Part shown: one piece after another, positions 24,790-33,625 of the stretch
Position numbering within the stretch: position 1 is the first letter of the stretch
How the letters are laid out: every line of letters starts with the position of its first letter
DNA from: Streptomyces mobaraensis
Lineage (GTDB): Bacteria; Actinomycetota; Actinomycetes; Streptomycetales; Streptomycetaceae
Direction: 5' to 3'
Assembly (NCBI RefSeq): GCF_020099395.1
Contig: NZ_CP083590.1
Coordinates: 3,534,001-3,598,000 of the forward strand
DNA: 64,000 nt
Program-made: the position numbers and the translations under genes
The notes under the pieces: model-generated
The model's database searches: none
Told to the model about the DNA's origin: nothing
What the model saw: the letters and a program-made list of their open reading frames with translations, nothing else

Positions 24790-25443
24790 ATGTCCCTGAC
24801 ATCGACCGCCCGTCCCCGCGGACTGCCCGACAAGCGGCAGGCCATCTCCGAGGCGGCGCGGCGGGTGTTCGGCCGCGAGGGCTACGCGCGAGCCAGTCTC
24901 GACGTCATCGCCTCCGAGGCGAACGTCGCCAAACGCACCATCTACAACCACTACGCCGACAAGGAGGACCTGTTCCTCTCGGTCGCGATCGAGGGCGCCG
25001 ACGCCGTTACCGACGCCGTACGGGCGCTCATGGAACGGCACCTGCGGAAGATCGTGGACCTGGAGGAGGACCTCACCGACTTCTGCCTGGACCGGGCGCG
25101 GGCGATCACCGAATTCCCCGAGCACTTCGCGCTCGTCCGCACGATCCACGCGGAGGTGACCCGGCTGCCCGCGGACTTCCTGGAGACCTGGGCGGCCCAC
25201 GGGCCACCCACCTCCCACCTCCGGCTCGCCCCCTACCTGCGGAAGATCGCCGACCGAGGGCTGCTGGTCGTCGACGACGCGGCACGGGCCGCCCACCGGC
25301 TCAACACGCTCACCCTGCACGACGTCCTCATCCGCTCCTACTACGGAGCGGTCCCGCTTCCCGACGCCGAGACCGAAGAGATCGTCACGGACGGCGTCCG
25401 CACCTTCCTCCGGCTGTACGCACCGGCCCCGGGCTCCCCCTAG
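24790..25443 (+). CDS. TetR-family repressor, first gene of TetR-cupin pair
   Basis: The protein is 217 residues long. The DNA-binding domain lies at ~13-60 (RQAISEAARRVFGREGYARASLDVIASEANVAKRTIYNHYADKEDLFL), a textbook TetR HTH. The C-terminal ligand domain is helical (FCLDRARAITEFPEHFALVRTIHAEV; RLAPYLRKIADRGLL). GGAAGGAG lies 7 nt before the ATG. It is followed after 44 bp by a cupin gene on the same strand. The palindromes at 24582-24609 are its likely operator. The ligand is unknown. Confidence 0.9.
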   Translation: MSLTSTARPRGLPDKRQAISEAARRVFGREGYARASLDVIASEANVAKRTIYNHYADKEDLFLSVAIEGADAVTDAVRALMERHLRKIVDLEEDLTDFCLDRARAITEFPEHFALVRTIHAEVTRLPADFLETWAAHGPPTSHLRLAPYLRKIADRGLLVVDDAARAAHRLNTLTLHDVLIRSYYGAVPLPDAETEEIVTDGVRTFLRLYAPAPGSP

Positions 25444-25487
25444 ACCCGGCCGGGCGGCACCCGAACCACAGATCCAAGGAGCACGCG

Positions 25488-26054
25488 GTGTCCTTCCTGT
25501 CCCCTGACTACCCCGAGGTCCTCTACGACCGCGACAAGGGCGAGCTCTCCGCGTCCTTCCGGCCCGTGGACACTCCCCCGGACTACACGGCCCCCAACGG
25601 CAACACCTACCACTACCTCTCCACGAAGCTGTCCACCAACGGGCTCTTCGGGCTCTACAAGAACAGGATGGGACCGGCCGTGGGCGGGACCAGCCCGCAC
25701 TTCCACAAGACGATGTCCGAGGCGTTCTACGTCCTCTCGGGCGAGATCCACGTCTTCGACGGGGAGCAGTGGTTCGACGCCTCGGAGGGCGACTACCTCT
25801 ACATACCGCCGGGCGGCGTGCACTCCTTCGGCAACATCTCCGGCGAACCGGCCGAGTTCCTGATGCTGTTCGCCCCCGGCGGCGCCCGCGAGGCGTACTT
25901 CGAGGGCCTGGAGCACCTCGGTTCCATGACCGACGACGAGCGGGCCGAGTTCCTGGTGCGGCACGACAGCTTCTTCGCCGACATGACCAAGGGGCCGGGG
26001 GCGGACTCCTGGGAGCGCCGGGCGTCCCTCCGGAAGTCCTTCAAGACCCAGTGA
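25488..26054 (+). CDS. Cupin-domain protein
   Basis: This 188-residue protein has a single cupin barrel: SPHFHKTMSEAFYVLSGEIHVFDG gives metal-ligand motif 1 (HxH, 4 residues or more, E), and YIPPGGVHSFGN gives motif 2 with its His. The C-terminal part (FLMLFAPGGAREAYFEGLEHLG) is typical of quercetinase-like cupins. It could be a small dioxygenase or isomerase; the substrate is unknown. The GTG at 25488 has AAGGAG 8 nt upstream. It is probably co-transcribed with tetR. The stop codon begins a 14-bp triplicated repeat. Confidence 0.85.
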   Translation: MSFLSPDYPEVLYDRDKGELSASFRPVDTPPDYTAPNGNTYHYLSTKLSTNGLFGLYKNRMGPAVGGTSPHFHKTMSEAFYVLSGEIHVFDGEQWFDASEGDYLYIPPGGVHSFGNISGEPAEFLMLFAPGGAREAYFEGLEHLGSMTDDERAEFLVRHDSFFADMTKGPGADSWERRASLRKSFKTQ

Positions 26055-26091
26055 CGTCGTCCGCATGACGTTGTCCGCATGACGTTGTCCG
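26049..26091. repeat. 14-15-bp triplication starting at the cupin stop codon
   Basis: CAGTGACGTCGTCCG, containing the TGA stop, is followed by two copies of CATGACGTTGTCCG. Confidence 0.85.
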
Positions 26092-26567
26092 AGCCTCGCC
26101 GAGGTCGTTCAGGACCCGTTGAAGTCGTTCCCGGCTCGGTGGGGTCGGGTTGGGATCCGCTGAAGTCCCGGGCGGTCCACCGAAGTCCGGCGCGATTCGC
26201 CGAGGTCCCGCACGCCCCACCGGTCACCCGCTGAACGGGGTTCCCGCGCGCTGCCCCCCGTCACGCGCGAGGTGCGGAAGGACGCTTCCCCCGCCTGACG
26301 CACCGCCCCGCAGCGGGTCGCGGGCCCCGGCCGGCACCGGGCCGGGGCCCGCGGGATGGGCCCTGCCCTGAGGTTCATCAGGGCAGGGCCCTCAGGGAAG
26401 AACCCTGAGGGGAGACCCCTCAGAGGCGAACCCTTAACAGCAGGCCCTCTGGGGAGGGCCCTCGGGCCGGGGCCCGGGCCGACCGGAGGGGGCGGCCCGG
26501 GCCCCGGCCGTCGGCCCTTGGCCCCCGGACCCCGCCCCCGGACCCCGGAGTCCGACCCCGAGCCGGC
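26092..26567. terminator. Convergent intergenic region with a series of strong hairpins
   Basis: No gene is seen between the convergent cupin and M6 protease genes. Perfect stems are GGGCCCTGCCCTGA with TCAGGGCAGGGCCC (26358-26371, 26378-26391), CTGAGGGG with CCCCTCAG (26405-26412, 26416-26423), and a 17-bp stem at 26465-26481 with 26493-26509. CCCTCAGGG lies between the first two. Together they would terminate transcription from both sides. Confidence 0.7.
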
Positions 26568-28676
26568 TCAGCGGCCCGTCGCCCGGACCGAGCAGACGGC
26601 CGTGGCCGTACGGCGCGGGTCGCTCTCCGAGCGGGCGGTGAGGGTGATCTTCCCGTTCCGCTCGGCGCCCGCCTTCGCGGCGACGGCGACGTCCACGGGG
26701 ACGGAGGCGCCGGCTCCGGCCGTCGCGAGGCGGTTGGGCAGCCAGGCCGTCCAGCCGCGGCCGGAGGCCGTGGCCGAGAGCCGGTAGACGTCGGCCGAGC
26801 GGTAGCCGTCGTCGGCCTCCGCCGGGCGGCCGGTGTTGGCGAGGTCGAAGGTGCACCGGGCGCGGCCGTCGGCCGGCCGGCCCTTCGCCGTCCCGCGGCC
26901 CAGCGCGGCGCCGCGCGCCTGCGGGCCGGTCCCGTCGAGGGACTTCACGCCGACGCTGTAGGAGAGGACGCCGGCGGCGTCGCGGCGGATGTCGAGGACG
27001 TAGAAGTGCAGGCGGTTGGCCTGGTCCACGTACTCGTAGGAGCTGCCGGAGTCGGCGCCCGCGTGGAACAGGGCGTCGCTGAGCTGCCGGTAGTCGCCCA
27101 TGGTGATCTTCTGGAGGGTGCCGTCGGGGCGCTTGAAGTCGACCATGCCGATGTCCTCGGGATGGGCGTCGATCACCCAGGCGAAGGGGGCGCGGTCGGC
27201 GTTCTTGGTCTTGCTGATCAGCACGCCGTGGTCGGGGGTGAAGGAGTCCATGCCCATGCGGTCGACGACCTCGACGGTGTAGTTGTCGTAGCCGCCGCCG
27301 TCGCAGAGCGGGTCCTTGGTGCGGTCACAGGCCGGGGAGAGGTCGCGGCCCATGCTGACGTTGATGCCGGAGAGGCCCTTGTCACCGGGTGGTGCGGAGC
27401 GCGCGGTGACGCGGGCCACGATGAGCCCCTGGTTCTTGAGGTCGTCGCGGTCGAGGCGGAGGACGTTCTTGTCGTCCACGATGCCGAGCTTCATCTTGTC
27501 CCGCAGGACGTGCTGGGCGCCCATGGAACCGCCGGCCGTCGCGGGGATCCGCCACCGCGTGTGCGGGCCACCGGGTCCGTTGAAGGACCCGCGCGACAGC
27601 ATCCCCCAGATGCCGGTGTAACTGCGGCTCAGGGGCGTCCCGTAGGGGTTGTTGTAGTTGTCCCCGATGCCCAGGATGTGGCTGAGCTCATGGGCGAACG
27701 TCGCCATGCCGGAGCTCTCGGCCTGGGTGGACGAGCCGTCCGCCGCGTTCGGCCAGATCCGCGCGGCGGCCTGCCAGGACGTCCAGGGCACGTACCGGGT
27801 CTTCGCCGCGTTGCCGCCGGACGCCAGCGGGGACGGCGGGCCCCAGGCGGCGGGCACGTCCGCCGCCGACCGGAACTTCATCTGCCCGAACTCCTGCCAG
27901 GCGGACGACTCGTCCACGCCGGCCGTCAGGTAGAAGACGAAGTCGAACTTCTTCACCTGGTCGGCACCCACGTCGGCGGCCCAGGCCCGCTTCCCGTCGG
28001 CCCTGATGTCCTTCCCGCAGGTGTCGCCGCGGGGACAGGCCCCGGGGTTCATCTCCGGCTCGATCCCGTACTGGTACGACTTCCACGGCAGCCGGTACGC
28101 CCCGAACGCCGTCAGGTCGACGCCGAAGCGGCCCCCGGAGTCCTCCATCCAGTACTCGTTGATCGTGTGGCCGTGGTTGAGGGCGCCCGGCTTGTTGAGG
28201 AAGTCGCGGTAGAAGGCGGGCACGCGGTCGCGGGGGATGCCGGAGGCGGGCGCCTGCGGATTGCCGAACCGGCCGGCGCCGGCCGGCTTGCTGACCGAGA
28301 ACTCCTCGTCCGGGTAGTCCAGGAGCACCAGCGCGCCCTTGAACTTGCGCTGCGTGGGCTGGACGGCGGGATCGGCCCAGCGGGTGCCGGGGACCGAGCG
28401 GTACTCCGCCCAGGTCATGTCGTCGGGGTTGCGCCAGTTCTGCGGATCGATCGGACGGACCAGAGACTGCCGTCCCCGCGGCCCCGCGTCGGGCGTCGCC
28501 AGCGCCGGCCCCGCGGCGACGGCGCCGGCCGTCAGCCCGAGGAGCGCGGCGGCGACGCGGACGCGGCCGTACCGTATTCGTCCGCGTCCGGTCCGTCCGG
28601 CGCGTCCGTCGTGTCCGCCGCGTCCGGCCCGGCGGGGCGGTAAGCCCGGTGAACGTCTGTGACGGTGGAGGAACAA
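26568..28676 (-). CDS. Secreted M6-family metalloprotease
   Basis: A 702-residue exported zinc protease. The basic N-region is followed by a hydrophobic stretch (VAAALLGLTAGAVAAGPALA) with likely cleavage before TPDAG. The M6-type core has KFKGALVLLDYPDEEFS and the active site H329ELSH333 in AHELSHILGIGDNYNN, where Asp of GIGD completes the HExxHxxGxxD ligand set. The C-terminal ~120 residues form a beta-rich domain, perhaps for substrate binding (FDLANTGRPAEADDGYRSADVYRLSA). The start is TTG at 28676 with AGAGGTGA upstream. It probably digests extracellular protein during growth on solid substrates. Confidence 0.88.
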   Translation of the reverse strand: MFLHRHRRSPGLPPRRAGRGGHDGRAGRTGRGRIRYGRVRVAAALLGLTAGAVAAGPALATPDAGPRGRQSLVRPIDPQNWRNPDDMTWAEYRSVPGTRWADPAVQPTQRKFKGALVLLDYPDEEFSVSKPAGAGRFGNPQAPASGIPRDRVPAFYRDFLNKPGALNHGHTINEYWMEDSGGRFGVDLTAFGAYRLPWKSYQYGIEPEMNPGACPRGDTCGKDIRADGKRAWAADVGADQVKKFDFVFYLTAGVDESSAWQEFGQMKFRSAADVPAAWGPPSPLASGGNAAKTRYVPWTSWQAAARIWPNAADGSSTQAESSGMATFAHELSHILGIGDNYNNPYGTPLSRSYTGIWGMLSRGSFNGPGGPHTRWRIPATAGGSMGAQHVLRDKMKLGIVDDKNVLRLDRDDLKNQGLIVARVTARSAPPGDKGLSGINVSMGRDLSPACDRTKDPLCDGGGYDNYTVEVVDRMGMDSFTPDHGVLISKTKNADRAPFAWVIDAHPEDIGMVDFKRPDGTLQKITMGDYRQLSDALFHAGADSGSSYEYVDQANRLHFYVLDIRRDAAGVLSYSVGVKSLDGTGPQARGAALGRGTAKGRPADGRARCTFDLANTGRPAEADDGYRSADVYRLSATASGRGWTAWLPNRLATAGAGASVPVDVAVAAKAGAERNGKITLTARSESDPRRTATAVCSVRATGR

Positions 28677-28903
28677 GACTCACCTCTTGTCTGAAGTCGT
28701 CCCCTGGCGTCAGGAGTTGACCGCCGGAGACGCGGCAAGCTGTTCGATGGGGGTGCCCACCGGGGCCAAGGTAAGGGGGAGGGGGCTGTGGCGCCAGAGT
28801 GACGCGGCTCCCGGCTGCCGGGCGAGGGCCCTTGAACGGGGGCGGGCCCCCGCACCCCCACATCCTCGGACCGTGCCCTCGAACCGGCTCCGCGCGGCGC
28901 CCC

Positions 28904-29683
28904 TCATGGAGCGGTCATGGTGACCCGTACGTACTCGTGCAACGCGTCCCGGACGAACGCGGCGCCCTCCACGGACCCGTAAGTGGTGGCGAAGTTCGGG
29001 TCCGTGACGTACATGTCCCCCAGGCAGCGCACCATCGCGGCGGACCGCTCGCGGTCCCCGTCGGCCACCGGCGTGCCGGGGATCGCGCCGAGCCAGGCGA
29101 CGTGCCGGGCGGCGAGCGCCTGCGCCCGGTCCGAGAGCGGGGACGTGCCGTCCCTCCAGGCCGCGGCCCACGCGTCGACGAGCTCGTCGGTGTCCCGCTT
29201 CCAGGCGAGCTGCTGCCGCATGTCCTTCCCGTGCCACCAGTCGTTGCTGAGCCGGAAGGCGCGCTCGCCCCAGCGGGCGACCACCTCGTCCTCGTAGCTG
29301 TCGTTGAATCCCTCCAGCATCATGTCCATCGTCGGGTCCTGCCCCGAGCGGCGGGCGTCGAGGGTGCGCCGGACGGCCCCGATCCGCCGGTCGAGGCGCT
29401 CGCGCTCGGCCTCCAGCAGCCGGATGTGCTCCCGCAGTGCCGTCTCCTCGTCGGCCTCCCGGTCCAGCACCTCCGCGATGACCGGCAGGCTCAGCCCGAG
29501 GTCCCGCAGGAGCAGGACGCGCTGCAGCCTGGCCACGGCGTCGACGTCGTAGTAGCGGTAGCCGTTGGAACCGACGCGGGAGGGCGGGAGAAGGCCGATG
29601 TCGTCGTAGTGGCGCAGCGTCCGGCTGGTGACCCCGGCGCGGCGCGCCACCTGCTGAATGGTCCACTCCACGAGACCCGTCAT
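28904..29683 (-). CDS. MerR-family regulator with TipAS antibiotic-recognition domain
   Basis: The protein is 259 residues long. The MerR winged helix lies at ~7-75 (WTIQQVARRAGVTSRTLRHYDDIGLLPPSRVGSNGYRYYD) and a coiled coil at ~80-115. The C-terminal TipAS-like globin-fold domain (~150-255) contains WGERAFRLSNDWWHGKDMRQQL and VRCLGDMYVTDPNFATTYG. TipA-type proteins bind thiopeptides and other amphipathic compounds and activate multidrug genes. The Cys that thiopeptides modify in TipAL is not assignable here. AAGGGGGCGG precedes the ATG at 29683. Confidence 0.88.
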   Translation of the reverse strand: MTGLVEWTIQQVARRAGVTSRTLRHYDDIGLLPPSRVGSNGYRYYDVDAVARLQRVLLLRDLGLSLPVIAEVLDREADEETALREHIRLLEAERERLDRRIGAVRRTLDARRSGQDPTMDMMLEGFNDSYEDEVVARWGERAFRLSNDWWHGKDMRQQLAWKRDTDELVDAWAAAWRDGTSPLSDRAQALAARHVAWLGAIPGTPVADGDRERSAAMVRCLGDMYVTDPNFATTYGSVEGAAFVRDALHEYVRVTMTAP

Positions 29684-29802
29684 GTCCGCCCCCTTCACCC
29701 GGCGTGCCTCCTCCGTGCCTCCTCCGCCGCGATTGTCCTCGATCGCCGGACGGGCTGATCGTTCAGCCCTCCGGCGGGAGACCGGGGCCCCGCAACCGGG
29801 CC

Positions 29803-31239
29803 TCAGGCGACCTTGGGAGCGGCCCGCATACCGATGTAGCAGCACCCGGTGCCATCGGCCAGCGTCGAGAAGACCACCGGCATCCAGTCCTCGCTGAAAG
29901 CCGCCCCGACCCCCGACCCGGCGAACACCGTCTCGGTCACCGGCCGCAAGTCGATCTCCAGCGGCTCGGAGAAGCCCTTCATGCCGTCGACGAACTCGTA
30001 CCGCAGGTGCGCTCCCCCGGCACGCGCGCCGACGGTGATGACGACGCCCTCGCGCCGGTACGTGCCGACGAGCGGCGCGAGGTCCACGACGGGCGGGACG
30101 GCGGCCGGGGCGAAGGAGCCGGGCATCCGCACGCCGGCCAGTTCCCGGAGGAGTTCGCGGAACAGAGCGGCGTAGACCAGGCGGGCGCCGCCGCCGTTGG
30201 TCGTCAGGGCGACGGCCACCCCCGCGTGCGGGACCACCCGCAGGTACGCGTACTGGCCGATGGAGGCGCCGTCGTGGCCGAAGCCGGGGGTCCCGGACCA
30301 GTCGTACAGCGACCAGCCCAGGCCCCAGCCGTCGGCGCTGACGGTCCACTTGTCGGGGACGTCGACCTCGCGCCGGCGCATCGCCTCGACGGTCTCGGGG
30401 GCGAGGATCCGGGTTCCGTCAGGGGCGGTACCGCCCGCGAGGTGCATCCGGGCGAACCGGACGACGTCGCCGGCGCTGGCCAGGACCCTCCCGTAGGGGC
30501 CGGCCGACCGCGGCATCAGGTCCCAGGCAGGGGCCGGCTCCGGCATACGGCCCGGCTCGCCGAGGTGGCCCATGGCGGCCCGGAAGGCGAGCGCCTCCTC
30601 GGGCAGGGTCATGGTCCGGGTCAGCCCAAGCGGGGCGACGAGGCGCTGCTTCAGGGCTTCGTCCCAGGTCAGACCGGTCAGCACCTCGACGATGCGGCCG
30701 AGGACGTTGTAGCCGACGCTGCTGTACGACGAGCCCGTACCGGGCCGGCAGTCCAGGGCCACCCCCTCGGCGGCGGCGACGTACCGGGCGAGGCAGTCGT
30801 CCCCGCGGCCCGTGTCCAGGGTGAAGTCACAGGTGAGACCGCTGGTGTGGCTGAGCAGCATGCGAGGCGTGATGACGGCGGTGGCCTCGGGGTCCGCGGC
30901 CGAGAACTCCGGCAGCACCGCGGTGACCGGCGCGTCCAGGTCCAGCGCCCCCTCCTCGGCCAGTTGCATCACCAGGGTCGCCGTATAGACCTTGGCGATG
31001 GACCCGAGCTGAAAGACGGAGTCGGGCGTGGCCGTCACCCCGGTCCCCCGGTGCAGCAGTCCGGCGGCCAGCTCGTGGACCTCACCGTCCGCGAGGACCG
31101 CGAGCGAGGCCCCCGGCACGTGGTGGGCCGCGCAGAGTTCGTCGAGGCGGCGCTGCCAGCGGGCGGCGTCGAAGGCGGTGCCCGTCGGCCGCGTCGCGTC
31201 CCGGTCGTGGGCGGCGGTGGTGTTGAGGTCCTCGGACAT
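29803..31239 (-). CDS. Beta-lactamase-fold serine hydrolase (class C/esterase type)
   Basis: The 478-residue protein has no signal peptide. The SxxK nucleophile motif is in VFQLGSIAKVYTATLVMQLAEEG, the YxN in SSVGYNVLGRIVEVLTG, and an HTSGL turn in MLLSHTSGLTCDF. GFGHDGASIGQYAYLRVVP takes the place of the KTG strand (HDG), as in EstB-type esterases and DD-peptidase homologues. A C-terminal lipocalin-like domain (~375-478) follows. Being cytosolic, it is more likely an esterase or amidase than an antibiotic-resistance enzyme. GGGGAG lies 6 nt before the ATG. It is divergent from a TetR gene with a shared operator. Confidence 0.87.
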   Translation of the reverse strand: MSEDLNTTAAHDRDATRPTGTAFDAARWQRRLDELCAAHHVPGASLAVLADGEVHELAAGLLHRGTGVTATPDSVFQLGSIAKVYTATLVMQLAEEGALDLDAPVTAVLPEFSAADPEATAVITPRMLLSHTSGLTCDFTLDTGRGDDCLARYVAAAEGVALDCRPGTGSSYSSVGYNVLGRIVEVLTGLTWDEALKQRLVAPLGLTRTMTLPEEALAFRAAMGHLGEPGRMPEPAPAWDLMPRSAGPYGRVLASAGDVVRFARMHLAGGTAPDGTRILAPETVEAMRRREVDVPDKWTVSADGWGLGWSLYDWSGTPGFGHDGASIGQYAYLRVVPHAGVAVALTTNGGGARLVYAALFRELLRELAGVRMPGSFAPAAVPPVVDLAPLVGTYRREGVVITVGARAGGAHLRYEFVDGMKGFSEPLEIDLRPVTETVFAGSGVGAAFSEDWMPVVFSTLADGTGCCYIGMRAAPKVA

Positions 31240-31298
31240 GACGGGCTCCCCCTGGAACGAGTGATCGCTGCGGCGGGCCTCCCCGGGCCTGCCGACAC

Positions 31299-31330
31299 CG
31301 AACACTGTACGGCACTCCGCACAGTGTTCG
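31299..31330. promoter_or_regulatory. Operator between TetR gene and serine hydrolase
   Basis: CGAACACTGT and ACAGTGTTCG form a perfect 10-bp inverted repeat with a 12-nt spacer. It lies 60 bp upstream of the hydrolase and 105 bp upstream of the divergent tetR gene, a good position for a TetR dimer to control both. Confidence 0.75.
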
Positions 31331-31435
31331 CAAGCCCGTACGCTGTGCGCCGCCCGGCTATCCTGGGGCCGCGTGGACGCGGGAGCGCGGAACCGAGAAG
31401 CGCACGCGGACACAAGGGAGAGGGACGACGACCGC

Positions 31436-32248
31436 ATGCCGACCGACCAGCACGACCACACCCCGCCGACGGCACCGGACCGCCCGGCCGCCCCGGACCT
31501 GCCGATCCCGTCCGTCTGGACGCGGCCGCACCGGGTACGCCGCGAACAGCCCGCCCTGAGCCGGGAGCAGATCGTCTCCGCCGCCCTCGGCCTGCTGGAC
31601 ACCGACGGCCTCGAAGCCCTGAGCATGCGCAAGCTCGGCGCCCGGCTCAACGCCGGGGCCACCTCGCTGTACACCCACGTGTCCACCAAGGACGAGCTGA
31701 TCGAACTGGCCGTGGACGAGGTGTACGGCGAGATCGACGTGCCCGCCGCGGATGACCCGGCCGGCTGGCGCGAGGCCGCCGCCCGCGCCGCGCACGGCCT
31801 GCGGACGACGATCCTCCGGCACCCCTGGCTGGCCCCCGCCCTGGGCGGGCTCGGACTCACACAGCTCGGCCCCAACGCCATGCGGCTCTCCGAGGGCCTG
31901 CTAGCCCTGTTCGAGGCGGCGGGCCTCCCGGCCGGCGAAGCGGACCTCGCCGTGTCCACACTGAGCGCCTACGTCATCGGCATGAGCATCAGCGAGGCGG
32001 CGTGGCTGACGACGGTCGCGCGGAGCGGCCGGACCGAACGCGAATGGGTCGAGAGCCTGTGGCCCGCGGCCGAGGAGGCGACCGGCGAACACCCCCAACT
32101 GCAGGTGCAGTACGCCTCCTTGCGCCACCGCGACCCGCACGAGACGCGGGACGAGAAGTTCACGTACGGATTGCGTCGCGTACTCGACGGCCTGGCGACA
32201 CGCATCACGGACGGCACGGGCGCCGACGCGGCGGCCTCCCCTCGGTGA
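31436..32248 (+). CDS. TetR-family repressor (TetR_C type), divergent from serine hydrolase
   Basis: The protein is 270 residues long. After a ~40-residue disordered N terminus comes ALSREQIVSAALGLLDTDGLEALSMRKLGARLNAGATSLYTHVSTKDELIEL, the HTH of the TetR_C subgroup. The C-terminal domain includes LRTTILRHPWLAPALGGLGL and VSTLSAYVIGMSISEAAWL. This subgroup often controls transporters or resistance enzymes. The ATG at 31436 follows GGGAGAGGGACG; an upstream GTG at 31373 would add 21 residues. It probably represses the hydrolase. Confidence 0.88.
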   Translation: MPTDQHDHTPPTAPDRPAAPDLPIPSVWTRPHRVRREQPALSREQIVSAALGLLDTDGLEALSMRKLGARLNAGATSLYTHVSTKDELIELAVDEVYGEIDVPAADDPAGWREAAARAAHGLRTTILRHPWLAPALGGLGLTQLGPNAMRLSEGLLALFEAAGLPAGEADLAVSTLSAYVIGMSISEAAWLTTVARSGRTEREWVESLWPAAEEATGEHPQLQVQYASLRHRDPHETRDEKFTYGLRRVLDGLATRITDGTGADAAASPR

Positions 32249-32391
32249 CCTCATGACGCGGGGGCCGGCTTCCCCGGCCGGCATCCCGGGTGCCAAACCT
32301 CCTCACGGCGAATTCACGGTTTTTTCCACCCATCGGTGGAACGCACTCCCGAACTCGCCCACTGGGACCCGACCTTGGCCAGGCTGTACGG

Positions 32392-33480
32392 GTGCGGGGA
32401 TGGCTGAGAGCGGGACGGCTGACGGCGCTGGCGGCGTTCGCGGTCTTCGGGCTGGCGGGCGAGGCGGCCGCCGACGACCTGGAGGCGGACGCGACGGCCG
32501 GCAACAGTTCGCTGCACGCGGTCGTCCACCACGTGCCAAGGCTGCTGCCACCGCACCCGCCGTCGCATGTGCGCGTGCGCGCGCTGGGCGGCGCGGTGCG
32601 CGCGAATGTGGACGACGACGGGGTGCGCTGCCTGGCCGTCGGGGCGGGAGTGCTCCGGGTGACCGCCCATGTGCGGCTGGGCGCCTGCCAGGCCCAGACC
32701 CCTCCGGCGGCCGCCGCACCAGCGGCTCCCGCCCCTGCGGCCCCTCCGGCCGCCGTGGCACCGGCCGCCCCGGCGGCCCCACCAGCCGCTGCCACTCCTG
32801 CGGCCCCGGCCGCCCCGCCGGCAGCGGCACCGGCGGCACCGGCGGCGCCCGCCGCCCCGGCAGCTCCCCCGGCCGCCGCCGCTCCAGCCGCTCCCGCGGC
32901 GCCCGCACCTGCGGCACCCGCAGCCCCCGCACCAGCGGCTCCCGCTCCGGCCGCACCGGCCCCCGCCGCGCCGGCGGCTCCCCCGGCCGCGGCCCCGGCA
33001 GCACCACCAGCCGCCGCTGCCCCACCAGCCGCCGCAGCTCCTGCGGCCCCCGCACCCGCGGCACCGGCAGCACCAGCGACTCCGACGGCACCCGCAGCAC
33101 CCGCCCCTGCTCCCGCTCCCGCTCCCGCACAGCCGGCCCGCCCGGCGACCCCGGTCACCGCGAACCCGCCCGCCCGCTCCGCCGCATCGGCCCCCGCCGC
33201 CGCGACACCAGCACCGGGCGCACCGGCCGCGCCGTCTTCTCCGTCCACACCGTCATCGCCGGCCACCCCGCCCCCGGCGGAGAGCCACATCCCGGCGCCG
33301 ATCCCGCCGGTCCACCTCCCCATTCCCCCGCACCACATCTACCGGAACACGGTGGCGGCGGGCGGTAACCCTCTCGTACCGCACACCTCCGTGGTCACGC
33401 TCACCCTCTTGCTCACCACACCCGCCGTGCTGACCGCCGCCCTGCTGCGGCCCCGCTCCGGCAGCCGCCGCACCCGCTGA
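32392..33480 (+). CDS. Exported Ala/Pro-repeat protein, membrane-anchored
   Basis: The protein is 362 residues long. Its signal peptide is RAGRLTALAAFAVFGLAGEAAA. A small N-terminal domain of ~80 residues follows (SLHAVVHHVPRLLPPHPPSHVRVRALGG, DDGVRCLAVGAGVLRVTAHVRLGACQ). About 190 residues of AAPAAP-type repeats come next, and it ends with VVTLTLLLTTPAVLTAALL and a basic tail (RPRSGSRRTR), the topology of a wall-spanning, C-terminally membrane-anchored protein. No LPXTG is present. The start is uncertain (GTG at 32392 chosen; no clear ribosome site). The function may be structural. Confidence 0.7.
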   Translation: MRGWLRAGRLTALAAFAVFGLAGEAAADDLEADATAGNSSLHAVVHHVPRLLPPHPPSHVRVRALGGAVRANVDDDGVRCLAVGAGVLRVTAHVRLGACQAQTPPAAAAPAAPAPAAPPAAVAPAAPAAPPAAATPAAPAAPPAAAPAAPAAPAAPAAPPAAAAPAAPAAPAPAAPAAPAPAAPAPAAPAPAAPAAPPAAAPAAPPAAAAPPAAAAPAAPAPAAPAAPATPTAPAAPAPAPAPAPAQPARPATPVTANPPARSAASAPAAATPAPGAPAAPSSPSTPSSPATPPPAESHIPAPIPPVHLPIPPHHIYRNTVAAGGNPLVPHTSVVTLTLLLTTPAVLTAALLRPRSGSRRTR

Positions 33481-33625
33481 CCCACCGGGCACACCCGCCC
33501 CCGCACCCGCACCCCCGGTCCCGCCCGCACCACGAAAGGCACCGCTGCGAAACACGCCCCCGCGACAGGCGCCGCCGCGAAAGGCCCCGCCAAACAAAGA
33601 TCGAGAAAGGCCGCGCCAAAACAAC

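Noticed and set aside
27006..28643. Long open frame opposite the M6 protease
   Set aside because: Shadow frame of a well supported protease gene; low-complexity translation with no plausible start signal.
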